Made by a program: the position numbers and the translations under genes. From contig CAMPJY010000060.1 of the NCBI GenBank assembly GCA_946887025.1, positions 1 to 14,007 on the forward strand: 14,007 nucleotides of DNA, read 5' to 3'. The notes under the pieces were generated by a model, which was given only the letters and a program-made list of their open reading frames with translations, made no database searches and was not told the origin of the DNA. This document shows positions 1 to 5,298 of the stretch, in pieces; position 1 is the stretch's first letter; every line of letters begins with the position of its first letter. The stretch comes from an uncultured Salinimicrobium sp. (lineage in GTDB: Bacteria; Bacteroidota; Bacteroidia; Flavobacteriales; Flavobacteriaceae).

Positions 1-1
1 C

Positions 2-52
2 TATCAGCCTTTCTTTATTGGGGTGTATTCCGGGTTTAGTTATAAGTTCTAA
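2..52 (+). CDS. C-terminal end of a probable outer-membrane beta-barrel protein (5' end outside window)
   Basis: Only the last 16 codons are present, read in frame from position 2 to a TAA at 50-52. The peptide ends GVYSGFSYKF. It has alternating hydrophobic and polar residues and a terminal phenylalanine, which is the usual signature of the last strand of an outer-membrane beta-barrel recognised by the BAM machinery. No family can be assigned from so short a piece. A competing reading exists on the other strand, an open frame from ATG 190 down to the window edge. I prefer the plus-strand tail because of its characteristic end, but the call is tentative. Confidence 0.4.
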   Translation, partial: YQPFFIGVYSGFSYKF

Positions 53-157
53 AAAAAATATTTCCATCTCTGGGCAATTTATATTTCCAGGAATGCACAC
101 TAGTTTTTCAACAGCCTTTCGGAGTATATAAACAGTCAGGAATTCAGAATAATAGTT

Positions 158-172
158 GTATCTTGTTGATAC
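158..172. promoter_or_regulatory. Inverted repeat upstream of the antitoxin start, possible autoregulatory operator
   Basis: GTATC and GATAC are perfect complementary arms around the 5-base centre TTGTT. The dyad can be extended with AATA/TATT if a 3-base bulge is allowed on the left. It ends 16 bases before the antitoxin ATG at 189. Type II antitoxins commonly bind a dyad at this position to repress their own operon. That function is inferred from position, and the arms are short enough to arise by chance. Confidence 0.3.
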
Positions 173-188
173 TATTAAACAATTACAC

Positions 189-371
189 ATGCTTACCAAA
201 GAAAAATTAAAGGAGCAAATAGAAAAATTCCCGGAAGAATTTTCGATTGACGATTTGGTGGAAAGACTCATTATAATTGAAAAGGTAGAAAATGGGCTAA
301 AACAATCTGACAAGGGAGAGGTAGTTTCTGAGGCAGACCTAGACTGTGAAATTGAAAAATGGTTCAAATAG
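189..371 (+). CDS. Small antitoxin of a RelE/ParE-type toxin-antitoxin module
   Basis: This is a 60-residue acidic protein beginning MLTKEKLKEQ. Its segment FPEEFSIDDLVERLIIIEKV resembles the short helical antitoxins that accompany RelE/ParE-family toxins in Bacteroidota. The family role is to bind and neutralise the toxin and usually to repress the operon. ATG 189 is preferred. An upstream in-frame TTG at 156 would add 11 residues that run through the inverted repeat at 158-172. The gene overlaps the toxin start by 13 bases (359-371), which suggests translational coupling. The C-terminal part is charged and hydrophilic (VVSEADLDCEIEKWFK), as expected for the toxin-wrapping segment. No clear ribbon-helix-helix or helix-turn-helix motif can be named by eye. 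The role rests mainly on size, sequence resemblance and the partner gene. Confidence 0.72.
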   Translation: MLTKEKLKEQIEKFPEEFSIDDLVERLIIIEKVENGLKQSDKGEVVSEADLDCEIEKWFK

Positions 372-655
372 ACTGGACTTTTCAGGCGAAAGATGACCTG
401 AAAAACATAGCGGAATATATCTCCAAAGACTCTAGGAAATATGCACGGCTTCAAATTTTGCGATTAAGACAGCGGACAAAGATCCTGACATCACACGTCT
501 ATTCCGGAAAAATGGTTCCGGAAATCGAAAACCCCACCATCAGGGAATTAGCAGAAGGAAACTTTCGAATAATCTACAAAATAGTGAATGAAAAAAGAGT
601 GGTTATCTTAACTGTTCATCATTCCTCAAGAGATCTTTCAAGAAGGAAACTTTAA
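359..655 (+). CDS. RelE/ParE-family toxin
   Basis: This 98-residue basic protein has the RelE/ParE plan. An N-terminal strand and helix (IDWTFQAKDDLKNIAEYISK, residues 4-23) are followed by an arginine-rich helix (RLQILRLRQRTKI, 30-42). A beta-sheet core contains IRELAEGNFRIIYKI (61-75), and the C-terminal strand VVILTVHHSSRDL (81-93) completes it. In this superfamily ParE members inhibit DNA gyrase and RelE members cleave ribosome-bound mRNA. The sequence alone does not settle which applies, although the lack of an obvious catalytic cluster and the pattern PTIREL...YRI-like look closer to ParE. It overlaps the antitoxin and ends by a 4-base overlap with the convergent plsC stop. No frameshift or truncation is seen, so it is probably intact. 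Confidence 0.85.
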   Translation: MVQIDWTFQAKDDLKNIAEYISKDSRKYARLQILRLRQRTKILTSHVYSGKMVPEIENPTIRELAEGNFRIIYKIVNEKRVVILTVHHSSRDLSRRKL

Positions 656-1389
656 AAGGAAGGATTCATCAATTCCCCCAAAATCACCTGTCTCGTCTCC
701 TCCCTTAAGTTTCGTTTATCCAGCTGGGTTTTCCCTTCTGTAGGGATCAGGGGGTGGATCTTCACCCTCATTATTCCCGGACTTCCCTTAAAGGCGTATG
801 GAAATCTTTTTTTATTATCGTGGAAAGTAATGGGTACAATGGGAATCTGATGATCTATGGCCAGACGGAAGGCACCATCTTTAAATGTATCCAGAATTAT
901 TGAGAGATCCTCGGGGACACCCCCTTCGGGAAAGATGCATACACTGGTTCCTACGTTTAACCTCTTCTGCGCCCTCTCGAAAACTTCCTTTCGGCTGCGC
1001 TGGTTTTCCCGATCCACCAGGATACAGGTGCGCTTATAAAAGTAGCCAAAGAGAGGGATCTTTGCGAGTTCCTTCTTTCCTACGAATACGAACGGATGCT
1101 TCATACACACCAGCATCAGCATGATATCGGTCATGGAGGTATGATTTGCCACCAGCATATAGCTCTGTTTCCTTTTCAGCTTCTGGGCGGACCTGACTTT
1201 GGGGTAAAACCCCATCCCGAAAAGGATAAAGGCAGCCCAGAATCTCGCGATCCAGTAAAAGCCGGGATACCATTTTTCCCTGGCGGATACTATGAGCAGA
1301 ATTGGGAGAAATGCCAGTATGGGGATAGCCATGAGCACATAAAACCAAAGCCTGTAGAGGGCGGTCAGAAACTTTCTAAAGAATCCCAT
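652..1389 (-). CDS. plsC: 1-acyl-sn-glycerol-3-phosphate acyltransferase (PlsC/LPLAT family)
   Basis: The 245-residue membrane protein would acylate lysophosphatidic acid to phosphatidic acid, the second acylation step in phospholipid synthesis, at the inner face of the cytoplasmic membrane. Two hydrophobic stretches (about 14-34 and 47-61) precede the catalytic domain. The acyltransferase HX4D motif is NHTSMTD, with His83 and Asp88. VGKKELAKIP (103-112) and FPEGG (153-157) are the usual glycerol-phosphate-binding motifs, and IPIVPITF (182-189) is the last conserved block. Length is typical. The open frame continues upstream of 1389 opposite trpS, but MGFFRKFL is the natural start: it sits just after the intergenic promoter region and matches family length. 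A substrate other than lysophosphatidate, such as an ornithine- or amino-lipid precursor, cannot be excluded. Confidence 0.9.
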   Translation of the reverse strand: MGFFRKFLTALYRLWFYVLMAIPILAFLPILLIVSAREKWYPGFYWIARFWAAFILFGMGFYPKVRSAQKLKRKQSYMLVANHTSMTDIMLMLVCMKHPFVFVGKKELAKIPLFGYFYKRTCILVDRENQRSRKEVFERAQKRLNVGTSVCIFPEGGVPEDLSIILDTFKDGAFRLAIDHQIPIVPITFHDNKKRFPYAFKGSPGIMRVKIHPLIPTEGKTQLDKRNLREETRQVILGELMNPSF

Positions 1390-1395
1390 AGCCTC

Positions 1396-1403
1396 CAAAA
1401 ATA
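1396..1403 (-). promoter_or_regulatory. Probable -7 box for plsC, very close to its start
   Basis: Read on the minus strand the sequence is TATTTTTG, which matches the Bacteroidota -7 consensus TAnnTTTG. It lies only 6 bases before the plsC ATG, so any transcript started here would have almost no leader. No well-spaced -33 TTG is visible: the nearest TTTG is about 24 bases further upstream. Moderate evidence only. Confidence 0.4.
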
Positions 1404-1413
1404 GGGAAATGAA

Positions 1414-1444
1414 TTGAGGGAATTCATCAAAAACGGTACCTTTG
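1414..1444 (+). promoter_or_regulatory. Bacteroidota-type promoter of trpS
   Basis: TTG at 1414-1416 is followed after 20 bases by TACCTTTG at 1437-1444, close to the housekeeping consensus TTG-N19-TAnnTTTG. The trpS ATG is at 1465, so a start site 6-9 bases past the -7 box would give a leader of about 12-15 bases. The same TACCTTTG octamer occurs before the thioesterase gene at 4717. The -33 element overlaps an inverted repeat at 1409-1427. Confidence 0.65.
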
Positions 1445-1464
1445 TAAAAAATAAGAAAAAGCCA

Positions 1465-2433
1465 ATGTCCAGAATACTTACCGGGGTGCAGAGTACAGGC
1501 ACTCCACATTTGGGAAATCTTTTGGGAGCCATCATTCCCGCCATTAAAATGGCCAATGCTCCTGAAAATGAATCTTTTCTCTTTATCGCAAACCTGCATA
1601 CCCTGACGCAGATCAAGGATGCCGAGCTGCTGCGTAGCAACACCTACTCTACCGCTGCTACCTGGCTTGCTTTTGGACTGGACATTGACAAAACCGTTTT
1701 CTACAGACAGAGCGATATTCCTGAAACCGCAGAACTCTGCTGGTACCTCAGCTGCTTCTTTCCCTTCCAGCGCCTCACCCTCGCCCATTCCTTCAAGGAC
1801 AAAGCGGACAGGCTGGAAGATGTGAATTCGGGTTTATTTACCTACCCCATGCTTATGGCAGCGGATATTCTTCTATATGACGCGGAAATTGTACCCGTAG
1901 GTAAGGATCAGCTGCAGCATATTGAGATCACGAGGGATGTGGCTTCACGTTTTCATGCGAAGATGGGGGAAACTTTCGTGCTCCCGGAGTCGCAGGTTTC
2001 TGAAGATACAATGTACGTTCCCGGGACGGATGGCAGCAAGATGAGCAAATCCAAAGGGAACTACATCAACCTGTTCCTGCCAGACAAACAGCTGCGCAAA
2101 CAGATCATGTCCATCCAGACCGACAGTACTCCGCTGGAAGATCCAAAGGATTCTGATACCTGTAATCTTTTTGCTATTTATAAACTCGTTGCCTCACCTG
2201 AGGAGGTCGCAGCCATGAGGGATAATTATACTGCAGGGGGGTATGGTTACGGGCATGCAAAACAGGCGCTGTATGAACTCCTCATCACTAGATTCAAGGA
2301 GGAACGTGAGAAATATGCCTATTACATGGATAATACTGACAAGATCGAAGAGGCGCTTCAGGTGGGGGCCGAAAAGGCAAGGCAGACTGCCAGAGGGGTT
2401 ATCCAACGGGTACGGGAGAAGTTAGGCTACTAG
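1465..2433 (+). CDS. trpS: Tryptophanyl-tRNA synthetase
   Basis: This 322-residue class I aminoacyl-tRNA synthetase attaches tryptophan to tRNA-Trp in the cytoplasm. The N-terminal MSRILTGVQSTGTPHLGN contains the HIGH-type ATP-binding motif as PHLGN (14-18). KMSKS is at 192-196 within GSKMSKSKGN. The tryptophan-pocket and dimer regions are recognisable: PMLMAADILLYDAEIVPVG at 128-146, then KDQLQHIEITRDVA (147-160). Length is normal for bacterial TrpRS (about 320-340). An upstream in-frame TTG at 1414 would add 17 residues that cross the promoter, and the family starts at MSRILTG, so ATG 1465 is chosen. The gene is divergent from plsC and convergent with dprA, with a shared hairpin just after the stop. 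No T-box or trp attenuator is seen in the very short leader. Confidence 0.97.
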   Translation: MSRILTGVQSTGTPHLGNLLGAIIPAIKMANAPENESFLFIANLHTLTQIKDAELLRSNTYSTAATWLAFGLDIDKTVFYRQSDIPETAELCWYLSCFFPFQRLTLAHSFKDKADRLEDVNSGLFTYPMLMAADILLYDAEIVPVGKDQLQHIEITRDVASRFHAKMGETFVLPESQVSEDTMYVPGTDGSKMSKSKGNYINLFLPDKQLRKQIMSIQTDSTPLEDPKDSDTCNLFAIYKLVASPEEVAAMRDNYTAGGYGYGHAKQALYELLITRFKEEREKYAYYMDNTDKIEEALQVGAEKARQTARGVIQRVREKLGY

Positions 2434-2443
2434 TTTGGAGAGT

Positions 2444-2470
2444 CCTGACAGGTTTTCAAAACCTGTTAGG
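2444..2470. terminator. Hairpin between convergent trpS and dprA (copy 1 of a 27-base repeat)
   Basis: Nine-base outer arms CCTGACAGG and CCTGTTAGG enclose TTTTCAAAA, so the fold extends to 13 pairs with one G-T wobble and a single unpaired central base. It starts 10 bases after the trpS stop and ends 8 bases before the dprA stop, an ideal place for a bidirectional terminator. The T-rich tail is weak on both sides (TCTGCTTTTC on the plus side). The same element recurs at 5263-5289 and 13284-13310. Confidence 0.6.
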
Positions 2471-2478
2471 TCTGCTTT

Positions 2479-3579
2479 TCAAGCCAGCTCGAACAGTTTC
2501 CCGGGCAAGGGCCTGATCACTCCTTTGAGCTCCATGTTCAGCAACAAACCTGCCGCCTTAAAGGTTGGTATGTTACAGTTCAAGGCAATAAGGTCCAGCT
2601 GCTCCTGGCCTTTCAGCTTCAGGAAGTCGTACAATTGCTGTTCGTCCGCCTCCAGTTCCACAAACAGCTGTTTCTGAACCGGTTTCACCTGCTCTTCCAC
2701 CTGCCAGCCCAGCATATACACCAGATCCGCGGCACTTGATAATAAATGGGCATTCTGCTGTTTTATAAGATTATTGCAGCCCACACTCAGCCTGTCCGTA
2801 GGTCTTCCCGGCACCGCAAAGACTTCGCGATTATAGGAATTGGCGATATCCGCTGTCACCAGGGACCCTCCTTTTTCTGCACTCTCCACTACTATGGTGG
2901 CTTCACTAAGCCCGGCGATGATTCGGTTGCGTTTTAAGAAATTTGTCCTCTCAAAGGAATCACTGCTCCAGAAATCGGTAAAGAATCCTCCGTTCTCCTC
3001 TAACCGTTTCGCGTATTTGTAATGTTCCCTTGGATAAATTTGGTTGAATCCATGAGCAAGGCATCCAATGGTTTGCAGGTTATTGTCCATTGCAGCTTTC
3101 TGGGCTGTGATGTCGATCCCATAGGCAAATCCAGAAACTATAACAGGATCCAGGGGCGAAAGGGTCTCGATAAACTTCCTGCAGAATTCCACCCCGGAAT
3201 TGGTTGCTCTTCGGGTACCCACTATGCTGATGATCTTTTTCTTCTTCAGGTCGACGTTCCCGCGCTGAAAGAGCAGGATGGGACCATCCCAGCAGTGTTT
3301 CAGTTTCTCCGGATAATCCTCGTCCTCATAGGATAGGCATTTGATGTTATTTTTCTCAATATATTTCAGTTCCCGCTCGGCTGCCTCCAGATGTTCCTTG
3401 TCAAAAAGATTCTGGAGTTTAAAGGTCCCAATCCCCTCGATCTTCAACAGGGAAGCCTTCTTTTCCTGAAACACCGCACGAGCAGACCCAAAGTGCCTGA
3501 GGAGTTTCCTGGCACTTCCGTCCCCCAGATTCGGGACATGCTGCAGGGCCAGAAGATATTGTAAATCAAAGCTATCCAT
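2479..3579 (-). CDS. dprA: DNA-processing protein DprA (Smf)
   Basis: At 366 residues this matches the family's usual size. DprA protects incoming single-stranded DNA during natural transformation and loads RecA on it. An N-terminal helical region holds helix-hairpin-helix-like segments (LQHVPNLGDGSARKLLRHFG at 12-31, IEGIGTFKLQNLF at 47-59). The Rossmann-like domain follows with SIVGTRRATNSG (118-129), VSGFAYGIDITAQKAA (148-163), FLKRNRIIAGLSEATIVVES (214-233), KGGSLVTADIA (236-246) and VFAVPGRPTDRLSVGCNNLI (253-272). The C-terminal 50-60 residues form the usual winged-helix DML1-like domain (EQQLYDFLKLKGQEQLDLIA). All key motifs are intact. It is divergent from the HU/SPOR gene and convergent with trpS. 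Presence of dprA does not by itself show that the organism is transformable, since the gene is near universal in this phylum. Confidence 0.96.
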   Translation of the reverse strand: MDSFDLQYLLALQHVPNLGDGSARKLLRHFGSARAVFQEKKASLLKIEGIGTFKLQNLFDKEHLEAAERELKYIEKNNIKCLSYEDEDYPEKLKHCWDGPILLFQRGNVDLKKKKIISIVGTRRATNSGVEFCRKFIETLSPLDPVIVSGFAYGIDITAQKAAMDNNLQTIGCLAHGFNQIYPREHYKYAKRLEENGGFFTDFWSSDSFERTNFLKRNRIIAGLSEATIVVESAEKGGSLVTADIANSYNREVFAVPGRPTDRLSVGCNNLIKQQNAHLLSSAADLVYMLGWQVEEQVKPVQKQLFVELEADEQQLYDFLKLKGQEQLDLIALNCNIPTFKAAGLLLNMELKGVIRPLPGKLFELA

Positions 3580-3661
3580 GTCATTAAATTTCGAAAATTA
3601 ATTTGAAAAAGTTTTGTTAATAAAAATCCAATTCCCTAAATTCATCCTGCTTAATTTTCTT

Positions 3662-3669
3662 TACTTTTG
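3662..3669 (+). promoter_or_regulatory. Probable -7 box for the HU/SPOR gene
   Basis: TACTTTTG matches TAnnTTTG and ends 5 bases before the ATG at 3675. No TTG occurs at the expected -33 distance, so the promoter is partial. If it is used, transcription would begin at or next to the start codon, giving a leaderless or nearly leaderless mRNA. Confidence 0.4.
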
Positions 3670-3674
3670 TTCCA

Positions 3675-4613
3675 ATGGCTATAGCAACTTACATCTCCGA
3701 CCTTCTTTACCGATACGAATGTGTAATTGTACCAGGTTTTGGTGCGTTTATTACTCAATATCATTCAGCGCACATTGATGCTGAAACGAATCAGCTTTTC
3801 CCGCCTCAGAAGACCCTTTCTTTTAACGGGCAGCTGACTAAAAATGACGGGCTGCTGGCAAATCATATTGTTGAGGTGGAGAAAATAACCTACGGGGCTG
3901 CCCTGGAAAAACTGGAGGTGTTTGTTCAGGAACTTCAGGGTCTGCTGGACAATAAGCAGCAGGTAAACCTGAAAAACATCGGGACCTTTGCCTTGACCCG
4001 GGAAGATAAGCTTCAGTTTGAACCGGCTGCCAAAATGAATTATCTGAAGGAAGCTTTTGGTTTGGCTAAGTTTACTTCTCAGCCTGTTTCCAGAGAAGTG
4101 TACAAGCAGAAAGTTGTTGCCCTCGAGGAAAAAGCACCAATTGCACTTACTCCTGAAAGAAGAGCCTCAAGGCCTTACCTGAAGTACGCTGCCGTTGGAC
4201 TTCTTGCCATCGGCTTAAGCGGATTTACCGGCCTGAACATCTATAAAAGCCAGGTGAACGAGCACAATCTTGCAGAAATGCAGAAAGCAAACACCATTCT
4301 GGAAAGCCAGATCCAGGAAGCCACCTTCATTATCGACAATCCACTGCCATCCGTTACTCTTAAAGTAAGCAAGCAGTCCGGGAACTTTCATATAGTGGCC
4401 GGAGCCTTCAGAATGGAGGAGAACGCTGAGAAAAAGGTACAGGAACTAAAGGAACTGGGCTATAAGGCACGACGCCTGGGGGAAAACCGCTATGGTCTCC
4501 ACCAGGTAGTATATAGTAGTTACGAGAGCCGTAATGATGCTTTAAAAGCCCTGTGGGACATAAAAAGATCCCTCAACTCCGGCGCCTGGCTACTGGTGCA
4601 GGAGCTTCCATAA
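3675..4613 (+). CDS. Membrane protein with N-terminal HU-CCDC81-type domains and C-terminal SPOR domain
   Basis: This is a 312-residue protein with a composite design common in Bacteroidota. Residues 1-60 (MAIATYISDLLYRYECVIVP GFGAF...) and about 60-120 (IVEVEKITYGAALEKLEVFV ... VNLKNIGTFAL) look like the two tandem bacterial HU-CCDC81 domains, relatives of the HU DNA-binding fold. A single transmembrane helix follows (about 168-190, YLKYAAVGLLAIGLSGFTGL), with basic residues on its N-terminal side (ERRASRPYLK), placing the HU part in the cytoplasm. A linker precedes the SPOR domain (about 236-312, NFHIVAGAFRMEENAEKKVQ onward), whose family binds denuded septal peptidoglycan. The gene is monocistronic and divergent from dprA, followed by a palindromic repeat. 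A role at the division site or in chromosome-envelope contact is inferred from the architecture. No function is demonstrated from sequence. Confidence 0.85.
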   Translation: MAIATYISDLLYRYECVIVPGFGAFITQYHSAHIDAETNQLFPPQKTLSFNGQLTKNDGLLANHIVEVEKITYGAALEKLEVFVQELQGLLDNKQQVNLKNIGTFALTREDKLQFEPAAKMNYLKEAFGLAKFTSQPVSREVYKQKVVALEEKAPIALTPERRASRPYLKYAAVGLLAIGLSGFTGLNIYKSQVNEHNLAEMQKANTILESQIQEATFIIDNPLPSVTLKVSKQSGNFHIVAGAFRMEENAEKKVQELKELGYKARRLGENRYGLHQVVYSSYESRNDALKALWDIKRSLNSGAWLLVQELP

Positions 4614-4629
4614 TTCTCCTGACTCCCAT

Positions 4630-4651
4630 GAGACGCGATAAATCGCGTCTC
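4630..4651. repeat. Perfect palindrome GAGACGCGAT / ATCGCGTCTC, possible terminator or REP-like element
   Basis: Two 10-base arms (4630-4639 and 4642-4651) are perfectly complementary around AA. It lies 17 bases after the HU/SPOR stop. No T-run follows directly (AACGCATAAATTC), so it is not a textbook Rho-independent terminator. A related fragment, AAATTCTAAGACGC, follows at 4659-4672. Palindromes of this GAGACGCGAT type are, to my recollection, scattered between genes in many Bacteroidota genomes. I cannot test that here. Confidence 0.55.
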
Positions 4652-4694
4652 AACGCATAAATTCTAAGACGCAATGATTAATATTCCTTTAACA

Positions 4695-4724
4695 TTGCTT
4701 GTTTGGGAATCCCTCTTACCTTTG
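4695..4724 (+). promoter_or_regulatory. Bacteroidota-type promoter of the thioesterase gene
   Basis: TTG at 4695-4697, a 19-base spacer and TACCTTTG at 4717-4724 match the housekeeping consensus exactly in spacing. The ATG at 4741 follows 16 bases after the -7 box. This is the best promoter in the window. Confidence 0.7.
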
Positions 4725-4740
4725 TCGCAAATTCTAAAAT

Positions 4741-5259
4741 ATGCAGGCAAAATTCCCAAAGGACTCAAGAACTACCATGACCGATTTGGTTTTACCCAGT
4801 GAAACCAATCCGCTCAATAATCTTTTTGGCGGGGAATTGCTGGCGCGAATGGACAGGGCCGCCAGTATAGCTGCCCGGCGCCATAGCCGCAGGATTGTGG
4901 TTACCGCCTCTGTAAACAGCGTAGCCTTTAACAAAGCCATCCCTTTGGGAAGCGTGGTGACTGTAGAAGCGGCCGTTTCCCGGGCTTTTAAGACTTCCAT
5001 GGAGATCTTTATCGACGTTTGGGTAGAAGACCGTGAGAGCGGCCTTAGAAGCAAAGCCAATGAGGCTATCTATACCTTCGTGGCGGTGGATGAAACCGGG
5101 ACTCCCGTACAGATCCCGCCTCTGGAACCGGAAACTGATCTTGAAAAGGAGCGTTTTGCAGCTGCCCTGAGAAGAAAGCAGTTGAGCCTGGTGCTGGCAG
5201 GGAAATTGAAACCAGCGGAGGCAACGGAGCTGAAGGCGCTTTTTGTTGAAGCAAAGTGA
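4741..5259 (+). CDS. Acyl-CoA thioesterase, single hotdog-fold domain (YciA/BACH type)
   Basis: The 172-residue cytosolic protein would hydrolyse acyl-CoA thioesters to free acid and CoA. It shows the features of the acyl-CoA hydrolase hotdog family: NPLNNLFGGELLARMDRAAS (23-42), containing the conserved FGG and the Asp after the long helix; then RRIVVTASVNSVAFNKAIPL (50-69), TSMEIFIDVWVED (85-97) and the EAIYTFVAVDETGTPVQIPP (108-127) strand pair. The C-terminal tail LEPETDLEKERFAAALRRK is typical of this branch. One hotdog domain is present, so the active form should be an oligomer. The chain-length preference cannot be read from sequence. It has its own promoter and converges with envC through a shared perfect hairpin. 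Confidence 0.9.
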   Translation: MQAKFPKDSRTTMTDLVLPSETNPLNNLFGGELLARMDRAASIAARRHSRRIVVTASVNSVAFNKAIPLGSVVTVEAAVSRAFKTSMEIFIDVWVEDRESGLRSKANEAIYTFVAVDETGTPVQIPPLEPETDLEKERFAAALRRKQLSLVLAGKLKPAEATELKALFVEAK

Positions 5260-5261
5260 AA

Positions 5262-5290
5262 ACCTAACAGGTCTTGAAGACCTGTTAGGT
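5262..5290. terminator. Perfect bidirectional hairpin between thioesterase and envC (copy 2 of the 27-base repeat)
   Basis: ACCTAACAGGTCTT and AAGACCTGTTAGGT are perfect 14-base arms around a single G, placed directly between two convergent stop codons (5259 and 5299). The plus strand continues CTAGATTTTT, a usable T-tract, and the minus strand continues TTTTCAC. The core 27 bases (5263-5289) are homologous to those at 2444 and 13284. This is the only copy of the three that pairs perfectly. Confidence 0.75.
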
Positions 5291-5298
5291 CTAGATTT

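Noticed and set aside
1..190. Open minus-strand frame of about 63 codons from ATG 190 to the window edge (begins MCNCLIVSTR)
   Set aside because: It overlaps the antitoxin start and its presumed operator head-on, has no recognisable motif, and conflicts with the beta-barrel-like tail read on the plus strand. AT-rich DNA can give such a frame by chance, but sequence to the left would settle it.
1414..1464. N-terminal extension of trpS from TTG 1414
   Set aside because: The extension crosses the promoter and adds a lysine-rich peptide absent from the family. The conserved start is MSRILTG at 1465.
1390..1788. N-terminal extension of plsC up to 1788
   Set aside because: The extra 133 residues are antisense to trpS and contain no domain. 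The acyltransferase is complete from 1389.
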